NCBI GenBank assembly: GCA_916613615.1
Contig: OU744728.1
Location: 33,185,950 to 33,249,949, forward strand
Source of the DNA: Steromphala cineraria
Lineage: Eukaryota > Mollusca > Gastropoda > Trochida > Trochidae
Direction: 5' to 3'
Length of the DNA: 64,000 nt
The notes under the pieces were generated by a model, which did not search any database, had not been told where the DNA came from, and saw only the letters and a list, made by a program, of their open reading frames with translations. A program made the position numbers and the translations under genes. Every line of letters begins with the position of its first letter. Within the stretch, counting starts at the first letter, position 1. Positions 28,561-39,390 of the stretch are shown one piece after another.

Positions 28561-31500
28561 GTAAGCTGTGACAGAAAAATGTATAAAGGCACTGATGTAA
28601 GCTGTGACAGAACACTTTATAAAGGTACTCATGTAAGCTGTGACAGAAGACTATATAAATTACAGATTTAAGTTGTGCCAGAAGACTGTATAAAGTACAG
28701 ATTTAAGCTGTGCCAGAAAACTGTATAAAGGTATAGATGTAAGCTGTGACAGAAAACTGTATAAAGGTATAGATGTAAGCTATGATAGAAAACTGTATAA
28801 AGGTATAGATGTAAGTTGTGACAGAAAACTGTATAAGATATAGATGTAAGCTGTGACAGAACACTGTATAAAGATATAGATGTAAGCTATGACAGAACAC
28901 TGTATAAAGGTATAGATGTAATCTATGACAGAAAACTGTACAAAGGTACATATGTAAGCTGTGACAGAACACTGCAAAAAGGTACATATGTAAGCTGTGA
29001 CAGAACACTGCATAAAGGTACAGATGTAAGCTGTGACAGAATAATGTATAAAGGTACATATGTGACAAAACTGTAAAAAGGTATAGATGTAAGCTGTGAC
29101 AGAACACTGTATAAATGTATAGATGTAAGCTGTGACAGAAAACTGTATAAGGGCATAGATGTAAGCTGTGACAGAACACTGGATAAAGGTACTGATGTAA
29201 GCTGTGACAGAAGACTGTATAAAGGTACAGATGTAAGCTGTGACAGAAGACTGTATAAAGTACAGATTTAAGCTGTGCCAGACGACTGTATAAAGGTTCT
29301 CATGTAAGCTGTGACAGAAAACTGTATAAAGGTATAGATGTAAGCTGTCACAGAATACTGTATAAAGACACCGATGTACGCTATGACAGAAGACTGTATA
29401 AAGGTATAGATGTAAGCTATGACAGAAAACTGTACAAAGGTACAGATGTAAGCTGTGACAGAACACTGCATAAAGGTACAGATGTTAGCTGTGACAGAAT
29501 ACTGTAAAAAGGTATAGATGTAAGCTGTGACAGAACACTGTATAACGGTATAGATGTAAGCTGTGACAGAACACTCTATAAATGTATAGATGTTAGCTGT
29601 GACAGAAAACTGTATAAGGGTTTAGATGTAAGCTGTGACAGAAAACTGTATAAAGGTATAAATGTAAGCTGTGACAGAAGACTGCATAAAGGTACAGATG
29701 TAAGCTGTGACAGAACAATGGATAAAGGTACTGATGTAAGCTGTGACAGAACACTGTATAAAGGTACTCATGTAAGCTGTGACAGAAGACTGTATAAAGT
29801 ACAGATTTAAGCTGTGCCAGACGACTGTATAAAGGTTCTCATGTAAGCTGTGACAGAAAACTGTATAAAGGTATAGATGTAAGCTGTGACAGAAAACTGG
29901 ATAAAGGTATAGATGTAAGCTGTGACAGAAAACTGTATAAAGGTATAGATGTATGCTGTGACAGAACACTGTATAAAGGTATAGATGTAAGCTATGACAG
30001 AAAACTGTAAAAAGGTACAGATGTAAGCTGTGACAGAACACTGCATAAAGGTATAGATGTAAGCTGTGCCAGAACACTGTATAAAGGTATAGATGTGACA
30101 ACACTGTAAAAAGGTATAGATGTAAGCTGTGACAGAACACTGTATAAAGGTATAGATGTAAGCTGTGACAGAACACTGGATAAAGGTACTGATGTAAGCT
30201 GTGACAGAAGACTGTATAAAGGTACAGATGTAAGCTGTGACAGAAGACTGTATAAAGTACAGATTTAAGCTGTGCCAGACGACTGTATAAAGGTTCTCAT
30301 GTAAGCTGTGACAGAAAACTGTATAAAGGTATAGATGTAAGCTGTCACAGAATACTGTATAAAGACACCGATGTACGCCATGACAGAAGACTGTATAAAG
30401 GTATAGATGTAAGCTGTGACAGAAAACTGTATAAAGGTATAGATGTAAGCTGTGACAGAACACTGTATAAAGGTATAGATGTAAGCTATGACAGAAAACT
30501 GTACAAAGGTACAGATGTAAGCTGTGACAGAACACTGCATAAAGGTACAGATGTAAGCTGTGACAGAAAACTGTATAAAGGTAGAGATCTAAGATGTGAC
30601 AGAAAACTGTATAAGGGTATAGATGTAAGCTGTGACAGAAAACTGTGTAAAGGTATAGATGTAAGCTGTGGCAGAAGACTGCATAAAGGTACAGATGTAA
30701 GCTGTGACAGAACACTGGATAAAGGTACTGATGTAAGCTGTGACAGAAGACTGTATAAAGGTACAGATGTAAGCTGTGACAGAAGACTGTATAAAGTACA
30801 GATTTAAGCTGTGCCAGACGACTGTATAAAGGTTCTCATGTAAGCTGTGACAGAAAACTGTATAAAGGTATAGATGTAAGCTGTCACAGAATACTGTATA
30901 AAGACACCGATGTACGCTATGACAGAAGACTGCATAAAGGTACAGATGTAAGCTGTGACAGAACACTTTATAAAGGTACTCATGTAAGCTGTGACAGAAG
31001 ACTGTATTAAGTACAGATTTAAGCTGTGCCAGACGACTGTATAAAGGTTGTCATTTAAGCTGTGACAGAAAACTGTATAAAGGTATAGATGTAAGCTGTG
31101 ACAGAAAACTGTATAAAGGTATAGATGTTAGCTGTGACAGAACACTGTATAAAGGTAAAGATGTAAGCTATGACAGAAAACTGTACAAAGGTACAGATGT
31201 AAGCTGTGACAGAACACTGCATAAAGGTACAGATGTAAGCTGTGACAGAAATCTGTATAAAGGTAGAGATCTAAGATGTGACAGAAAACTGTATAAGGGT
31301 ATAGATGTAAGCTGTGACAGAAAACTGTATAAAGGTATAGATGTAAGCTGTGACAGAAGACTGCATAAAGGTACAGATGTAAGCTGTGACAGAACACTGC
31401 ATAAAGGTACAGATGTAAGCTGTGACAGAAGACTGTATAAAGTACAGATTTAAGCTGTGCCAGACGACTGTATAAAGGTTCTCATGTAAGCTGTGACAGA

Positions 31501-31663
31501 ACACTGCATAAAGGTACAGATGTAAGCTGTCACAGAATACTGTATAAAGACACCGATGTACGTATGACAGAAAACTGTATAAAGGTACTGATGTAAGCTG
31601 TGACAGAACACTTTATAAAGGTACTCATGTAAGCTGTGACAGAAGATTGTATTTAGTACAGAT

Positions 31664-34600
31664 TTAAGCTGTGCCAGACGACTGTTTAAAGGTTGTCATG
31701 TAAGCTGTGACAGAAAACTGTATAAAGGTATAGATGTCAGCTGTGACAGAAAACTGTATAAAGGTATAGATGTAAGCTATGACAGAAAACTGTATAAAGG
31801 TATAGATGTAAGCTGTGACAGAAAACTGTATAAAGGTATAGATGTAAGCTGTGACAGAACACTGTATAAAGGTATAGATGTAAGCTATGACAGAAAACTG
31901 TACAAAGGTACAGATGTAAGCTGTGACAGAACACTGCATAAAGGTACAGATGTTAGCTGTGACAGAATTCTGTAAAAAGGTATAGATGTAAGCTGTGACA
32001 GAACACTGTATAACGGTATAGATGTAAGCTGTGACAGAACACTCTATAAATGTATAGATGTTAGCTGTGACAGAAAACTGTATAAGGGTTTAGATGTAAG
32101 CTGTGACAGAAAACTGTATAAAGGTATAGATGTAAGCTATGACAGAAAACTGTATAAAGGTATAGATGTAAGCTGTGACAGAAAACTGTATAAAGGTATA
32201 GATGTAAGCTGTGACAGAACACTGTATAAAGGTATAGATGTAAGCTATGACAGAAAACTGTACAAAGGTACAGATGTAAGCTGTGACAGAACACTGCATA
32301 AAGGTACAGATGTTAGCTGTGACAGAATACTGTAAAAAGGTATAGATGTAAGCTGTGACAGAACACTGTATAACGGTATAGATGTAAGCTGTGACAGAAC
32401 ACTCTATAAATGTATAGATGTTAGCTGTGACAGAAAACTGTATAAGGGTTTAGATGTAAGCTGTGACAGAAAACTGTATAAAGGTATAAATGTAAGCTGT
32501 GACAGAAGACTGCATAAAGGTACAGATGTAAGCTGTGACAGAACAATGGATAAAGGTACTGATGTAAGCTGTGACAGAATACTGTATAAAGGTACTCATG
32601 TAAGCTGTGACAGAAGACTGTATAAAGTACAGATTTAAGCTGTGCCAGACGACTGTATAAAGGTTCTCATGTAAGCTGTGACAGAAAACTGTATAAAGGT
32701 ATAGATGTAAGCTGTGACAGAAAACTGTATAAAGGTATAGATGTAAGCTGTGACAGAAAACTGTATAAAGGTATAGATGTATGCTGTGACAGAACACTGT
32801 ATAAAGGTATATATGTAAGCTATGACAGAAAACTGTAAAAAGGTACAGATGTAAGCTGTGACAGAACACTGCATAAAGGTATAGATGTAAGCTGTGCCAG
32901 AACACTGTATAAAGGTATAGATGTGACAACACTGTAAAAAGGTATAGATGTAAGCTGTGACAGAACACTGTATAAAGGTATAGATGTAAGCTGTGACAGA
33001 AGACTGCATAAAGGTACAGATGTAAGCTGTGACAGAACACTGGATAAAGGTACTGATGTAAGCTGTGACAGAAGACTGTATAAAGGTACAGATGTAAGCT
33101 GTGACAGAAGACTGTATAAAGTACAGATTTAAGCTGTGCCAGACGACTGTATAAAAGTTCTCATGTAAGCTGTGACAGAAAACTGTATAAAGGTATAGAT
33201 GTAAGCTGTCACAGAATACTGTATAAAGACACCGATGTACGCTATGACAGAAGACTGTATAAAGGTATAGATGTAAGCTGTGACAGAAAACTGTATAAAG
33301 GTATAGATGTTAGCTGTGACAGAACACTGTATAAAGGTATAGATGTAAGCTATGACAGAAAACTGTACAAAGGTACAGATGTAAGCTGTGACAGAACACT
33401 GCATAAAGGTACAGATGTAAGCTGTGACAGAAAACTGTATAAAGGTAGAGATCTAAGATGTGACAGAAAACTGTATAAGGGTATAGATGTAAGCTGTGAC
33501 AGAAAACTGTATAAAGGTATAGATGTAAGCTGTGACAGAAGACTGCATAAAGGTACAGATGTAAGCTGTGACAGAACACTGGATAAAGGTACAGATGTAA
33601 GCTGTGACAGAAGACTGTATAAAGTACAGATTTAAGCTGTGCCAGACGACTGTATAAAGGTTCTCATGTAAGCTGTGACAGAAAACTGTATAAAGGTATA
33701 GATGTCAGCTGTGACAGAAAACTGTATAAAGGTATAGATGTAAGCTATGACAGAAAACTGTATAAAGGTATAGATGTAAGCTGTGACAGAAAACTGTATA
33801 AAGGTATAGATGTAAGCTGTGACAGAACACTGTATAAAGGTATAGATGTAAGCTATGACAGAAAACTGTACAAAGGTACAGATGTAAGCTGTGACAGAAC
33901 ACTGCATAAAGGTACAGATGTTAGCTGTGACAGAATACTGTAAAAAGGTATAGATGTAAGCTGTGACAGAACACTGTATAACGGTATAGATGTAAGCTGT
34001 GACAGAACACTCTATAAATGTATAGATGTTAGCTGTGACAGAAAACTGTATAAGGGTTTAGATGTAAGCTGTGACAGAAAACTGTATAAAGGTATAGATG
34101 TAAGCTATGACAGAAAACAGTATAAAGGTATAGATGTAAGCTGTGACAGAAAACTGTATAAAGGTATAAATGTAAGCTGTGACAGAACACTGTATAAAGG
34201 TATAGATGTAAGCTATGACAGAAAACTGTACAAAGGTACAGATGTAAGCTGTGACAGAACACTGCATAAAGGTACAGATGTTAGCTGTGACAGAATACTG
34301 TAAAAAGGTATAGATGTAAGCTGTGACAGAACACTGTATAACGGTATAGATGTAAGCTGTGACAGAACACTCTATAAATGTATAGATGTTAGCTGTGACA
34401 GAAAACTGTATAAGGGTTTAGATGTAAGCTGTGACAGAAAACTGTATAAAGGTATAGATGTAAGCTGTGACAGAAGACTGCATAAAGGTACAGATGTAAG
34501 CTGTGACAGAACAATGGATAAAGGTACTGATGTAAGCTGTGACAGAACACTGTATAAAGGTACTCATGTAAGCTGTGACAGAAGACTGTATAAAGTACAG

Positions 34601-34970
34601 ATTTAAGCTGTGCCAGACGACTGTATAAAGGTTCTCATGTAAGCTGTGACAGAAAACTGTATAAAGGTATAGATGTAAGCTGTGACAGAAAACTGTATAA
34701 AGGTATAGATGTAAGCTGTGACAGAAAACTGTATAAAGGTATAGATGTATGCTGTGACAGAACACTGTATAAAGGTATAGATGTAAGCTATGACAGAAAA
34801 CTGTAAAAAGGTACAGATGTAAGCTGTGACAGAACACTGCATAAAGGTATAGATGTAAGCTGTGACAGAACACTGTATAAAGGTATAGATGTGACAACAC
34901 TGTAAAAAGGTATAGATGTAAGCTGTGATAGAACACTGTATAAAGGTATAGATGTAAGCTGTGACAGAAC
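31664..34970. repeat. 1968-bp higher-order duplication with nested 360-bp repeats
   Basis: The segment from 31664 to about 33631 is followed by a shorter second copy from 33632 to about 34970, at a constant offset of 1968. Within each copy a ten-unit, 360-bp block is tandemly repeated (31737-31934 against 32061-32294, and 33705-33902 against 34029-34262). Shared marker units include TATAACGGTATAGATG, CTCTATAAATGTATAG and GGATAAAGGTACTGATG. Related units also occur at 29500-30180. Confidence 0.85.
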
Positions 34971-36661
34971 ACTCTATAAAGGTATAGATGTTAGCTGTGA
35001 CAGAAAACTGTATAAGGGTATAGATGTTAGCTGTGACAGAAAACTGTATAAAGGTATAGATGTAAACTGTGACAGAAGACTGTATAAAGGTACAGATGTA
35101 AGCTGTCACAGAATACTGTATAAAGACACCGATGTACGCTATGACAGAAGACTGCATAAAGGTACAGATGAAAGCTGTGACAGACAACTGTATAAAGATA
35201 CTTATGTAAGCTGTGACAGAACACTGTATAAAGGTACAGATGTAAGCTGTGACAGAACACTGTATAAAGGTACAGATGTAAGCTGTGACAGAACACTATA
35301 TAAAGAAACTGATGTAAGCTGTGACAGGAGACTGTATAAATACAGATGTAAACTATGACAGAAGAATGCATAAAGGTTCAGATGTAAGCTGTGACAGAAG
35401 ACTGTATAAAGGTATAGATGTTAGCTGTGACATAAAACTGTATAAAAGTACAGATGTAAGCTATGACAGAAAACTGTACAAAGGTACAGATGTTAGCTGT
35501 GACAGAACACTGTATAAAGGTATAGATGTTAGCTGTGACAGAAAACTGTATAAAGACACTGATGTAAACTATGACAGAAGACTGCATAAAGGTATAGATG
35601 CAAGCTGTGACAGAAGACTGTATAAAGGTATAGATGTAAGCTGTGACAGAAAACTGTATAAAGGTATAGATGTCAGCTGTGATAGAAAACTGTATAAAGG
35701 TACAGATGTAAGCTGTGACAGAAAACTTTATAAATATAGATGTAAGCTGTGACAGAACACTGTACAAAGGTAAAGATGTAAGCTGTGACAGAAAACTGTA
35801 TAAAGACACTGATGTAAGCTATGACCGAACACTGTATAAAGGTACAGATGTAAGCTGTGACAGAAAATTGTATAAATACACAGATGTAAGCTGTGACAGA
35901 AAATTGTATAAATATACTGATGTAAGCTGTGACAGAAAACTGTATAAAGGTATAGATGTAAGCTGTGACAGAAAACTGTATAAAGGTACAGATGTAAGCT
36001 GTGACAGAAGACTGTATAAAGACACTGATGTCAGCTGTGACAGAACACTGTATAAAGACACTGATGTAAGCTGTGACAGAACACTGTACAAAGACACTGA
36101 TGTAAGCTCTGACAGAACACTGTACAAAGGTAAAGATGTATGCTGTGACAGAACACTGATTAAAGGTATAGATGCAAGCTGTGTCAGAAGACTGCATGAA
36201 GGTACAGATGTAAGCTGTGACAGAAGACTGCATGAAGGTACAGATGTAAGCTGTGACAGAAAACTGTACAAATACACTGATGTAAGCTATGACAGAAGAC
36301 TGCATAAAGGTACAGATGAAAGCTGTGACAGACAACTGTATAAAGATACTTATGTAAGCTGTGACAGAACACTGTATAAAGGTACATATGTAAGCTGTGA
36401 CAGAACACTGTATAAAGGTACAGATGTAAGCTGTGACAGAACACTATATAAAGATACTGATGTAAGCTGTGACAGAAGACTGTATAAATATAGATGTAAG
36501 CTGTGACAGAAAACTGTATAAAGGTATAGATGTAAGCTGTGACAGAAAACTGTATAAATGTATAGATGTAAGCTGTGACAGAAAACTGTATAAAGGTATA
36601 GATGTAAGCTGTGACAGAAAACTGTATAAAGGTATAGATGTAAGCTGTGACAGAACACTGT

Positions 36662-36935
36662 GGAGTGCAGCTCACTCCTGTAATTTAAAAGGACAACATA
36701 AATTGATAAATTTCATCAAATACCATTTAACTTTCCCTCAGTTTAATATTTACAATATATACAATAATGGTCAAATTCCCACAATAATTTGGGTAAATAA
36801 TTGCATTTGTTCACCAAGTGTGAACTAGAGGCTTTCAATATAAACCCAAGCTTAAAAAGTCATTTCAAGCAATTCAAAATCACACATGTTGCCCCGACGG
36901 CCAACAGCGTGAGTGTGACACAAAAATCACCAAGT
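36662..36935. other. Unidentified AT-rich sequence at the left end of the array interruption
   Basis: The 36-bp array stops at 36661 and is followed by about 270 bp of AT-rich sequence with no repeat units and no convincing coding potential. It lies between the array and the 3' end of the LINE fragment. It may be part of the same insertion (an older element or transduced sequence), because the array resumes in phase only at 38315. I do not recognise it. Confidence 0.5.
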
Positions 36936-38220
36936 CCCAGTCAAAGTCAAAGATGTTTATTGTATGAAAGGCCTCTGGCCCATATACAAAAGATTTACAG
37001 TATGGTACATGAAAGTTAACTAATACATAGTTACGTAAAACAACATTCTACTACAATACCTAAGGTTTTACTAATTGCTTTATGAGAAGATCTCTCTTTC
37101 TAATGCATGTTTTATATATAATGCTAATTGAACAATAATAACTTCGTTATTAGTTTGCAATAAAGAAGTATAAGCATCCCTTGGTTGTTTATCTAAAAAG
37201 TGGACTAGTATATATTTCAGTCTTAATTCAAAATAACAAGGGCATGAACATGTAAAATGCATTTCATTTTCTACTCCTTGGTTGCATAAAGGACAAACTC
37301 TTTTTTCTTTATCGATAGCTGTTTTCCTCCCCTCATTGATCATTAAACTTAGCAAACCCAAGCGATATTTTACAAATATTTTTCTTAAATGATATGAAGT
37401 TATTATTGATAAGTATTTTTTCTGGCTGAAGTAAGGTTTTGAAGGTCCTGTAATATTCATATCGTGAACTTGAATCTAAAGTGGAATGCCAATCTTGACT
37501 GAACATATTTATTGCTCGAAGTCGAAACTCATTAATAAATTTGTTAACGTCCCCGATTGTCTCGCACAACCATATGAAACCAAAACCATGAGAAAATAAT
37601 AAATTCCTAATATCGCTTGCCCAAGTATGTTTTCCCAAATTATTAAGAAATAAAAGCATGTTATAAGCTAATCTAGGTAGACGTTTTTCGTGCATAGTTA
37701 AAATCTTGAACCAAAACCTTAAACATCGTATTTGAGAATTAATGTACAATGGAAACCTGCCACATTCGCCATACAGCATGCAATTAGGTGTCTGTGAGCT
37801 AACACCAAGGAACTTTTTGCAGGCTAACAGATGCACTCTCTCTATACAAACGAAACGCTGAAAATCCCATATTTCAGAGCCATATAATAAAATGGGTTGT
37901 ATCTGAGAGTTAAATATCTTAAAGAATGTATTTGGAGACATGGTTCCAACTTTGCTGAAAACTGATACAACTTGTACTAAAGCTTTTTTACCGCGTAAAG
38001 CTATATTCTGTGCGCAATTGTTTATATTCAGTCCGTGTGAAAACAAAAATCCTAAATAAGAATAATGATTAGAAATATTTATCAAATTGCCATCGTAAAA
38101 CCAACGCTCTCTTGCCGCTCCAGGGCCACCCTTTCTAAATATTACAATTTCTGTTTTACTTAAGTTAACTGACAATTTCCATTCTTTAGTGTACTTCTCT
38201 AAGTCAGTTGGCACGTGCAA
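36936..38220 (-). mobile_element. 5'-truncated non-LTR (LINE-like) retrotransposon, copy 1
   Basis: On the minus strand this holds the C-terminal part of a reverse transcriptase ORF followed by about 120 bp of 3' UTR. AATAAA lies at 36956-36961 (TTTATT on the plus strand), followed by a short CTTTGACTTTGACTGGG tail, a typical 3' end for invertebrate LINE-type elements. The 5' truncation falls just after where the catalytic YADD block should be, consistent with abortive target-primed reverse transcription. It sits inside the interruption of the 36-bp array and belongs to the same family as the plus-strand copy at 45424-46720. Confidence 0.8.
37080..38220 (-). pseudogene. Reverse transcriptase C-terminal fragment, frameshifted
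   Basis: This is a remnant of the pol-like protein of a LINE-type element; the intact protein would copy element RNA into DNA at a nicked chromosomal target. Frame 1 runs 38220-37333. It begins with the segment just after the missing catalytic block (EKYTKEWKLSVNLSKTE, then RKGG and RWFYDG), continues through YLGFLFSHGL and ILLYGSEIWD, then HLLACKKFLGV and GECGRFPLY. Frame 2 (37460-37080) carries the tail with a CPLCN...MHF...C zinc-ribbon-like motif, matching CNLCN...FHF...C in the other copy. The two frames are joined by a one-base shift, best placed at the run of six A (plus-strand T) at 37416-37421. No initiator or catalytic YADD block is present, so it is dead. The apparent start at 38223 is a TTG in a continuing frame and not a real start. 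Confidence 0.85.
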
Positions 38221-38314
38221 CAAGATGCACGAGCTGCAATTGACATTCTGGCCTACAACAACAACTTGCTGCGTTTGTGAGATTGTTTATTGTTCGGGAA
38301 CAGCTCTTTAGCTC
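38221..38314. other. Unidentified junction sequence between the LINE fragment and the resumed array
   Basis: About 95 bp of non-repeat sequence containing a CAACAACAAC run. Neither reading direction resembles reverse transcriptase upstream sequence: the minus frame leading into the RT fragment reads a Val-rich run and then meets a stop at 38287-38289. It may be target-derived filler or part of an older element. Confidence 0.4.
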
Positions 38315-39390
38315 ACACTGTATAAAGGTATAGATGTAAGCTGTGACAGAAAACTGTATAAAAGACACTGATGTAAGCAATGACAGAAGACTGCATAAAG
38401 GTACAGATGCAAGCTTGGACAGAAAACTGTTTAAAGATACTGATGTAAACTGTGACAGAAGACTGTATAAAGACACTGATGCAAGCTGTGACAGAAGACT
38501 GCATGAAGGTACAGATGTAAGCTGTGACAGAACACTGTATAAAAGACACTGATGTAAGCAATGACAGAAGACTGCATAAAGGTACAGATGCAAGCTTGGA
38601 CAGAAAACTGTTTAAAGATACTGATGTAAACTGTGAGAGAAGACTGTATAAAGATACTGATGTAAGCTGTGAAAGAAACTGTATAAAGACACTGATGTAA
38701 GCTGTGACAGAAACTGTATAAAGACACTGATGTAAGCTGTGACAGAAGACTGCATAAAGGTACAGATGTAAGCTGTGACAGAATACTGTATAAAGATACT
38801 GATGTAAGCTGTGACAGATGACTGTATAAAGGTAGATATGTAAGCTGTGACACAAGACTGCATAAAGGTATAGATGAAAGCTGTGACAGAACACTGTATA
38901 AAGATACTGATGTAACCTGTGACAGAAGACTGTATAAAGGTACAGATGTAAGCTGTCACAGAATACTGTATAAAGACACCGATGTAAGCTGTGACAGAAA
39001 CTGTATAAAGACACTGATGTAAGCTGTGACAGAAACTGTATAAAGACACTGATGTAAGCTATGACAGAAGACTGCATAAAGGTACAGATGTAAGCTGTGA
39101 CAGAAAATTGTATAAAGATACTGATGAAAAATGTGACAGAAGACTGTATAAAGGTACTCATGTAAGCTGTGACAGAAGACTGTATAAAGTACAGATCTAA
39201 GCTGTGCCAGACGACTGTATAAAGGTACAGATGTAAGCTGTGACAGAACACTGTATAAAGGTATAGATGTAAGTTGTGACAGAAAACTGTATAAAGGTAC
39301 AGATGTAAGCTGTGACAGAAGACTGTATAAAGACACTGATGCAAGCTGTGACAGAAGACTGCATGAAGGTACAGATGTAAGCTGTGACTG
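38315..39390. repeat. 36-bp satellite array, segment right of the insertion
   Basis: The same 36-bp unit resumes at ACACTGTATAAAGG and runs about 30 units, ending at AAGCTGTGACTGC near 39390. It contains the same marker units as the main block, including GCCAGACGACTG near 39207, and variants rich in GACACTG and ACTGCATGAAGG like those at 35.3-36.3 kb. Degeneracy is higher here, with several shortened units (GAAACTGTATAAAGAC lacks one or two bases). This is expected at an array edge. Confidence 0.95.

Larger units (their letters stand above)
1..36661. repeat. 36-bp minisatellite/satellite array, main block
   Basis: A head-to-tail array with a 36-bp period; 121-156 is a clean unit. Core pieces are CTGTATAAAGGTATAGATG and TAAGCTGTGACAGAAAA. 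Dividing the span by 36 gives about 1,000 units. Common variant sites are GGTATAG/GGTACAG/GGTAAAG/GACACTG after TATAAA, AAGC/ACGC, TGTGAC/TATGAC, and the end AAAAC/AACAC/AAGAC/AATAC. Rarer units are 35 bp (one G lost, TATAAAGTATAG), 30 bp (six bases lost, giving ACTGTATATAGATG) and 29 bp (near 21745 and 22843). The array touches the left edge, so its true length is unknown. It ends abruptly at 36661 in unrelated sequence. No unique spacers occur, so it is not a CRISPR array. I see no evidence that it encodes a conserved protein. Confidence 0.98.

Noticed and set aside
1..36661. CRISPR array
   Set aside because: The repeats abut directly with no unique spacers, there are no cas genes, and the context is eukaryotic.
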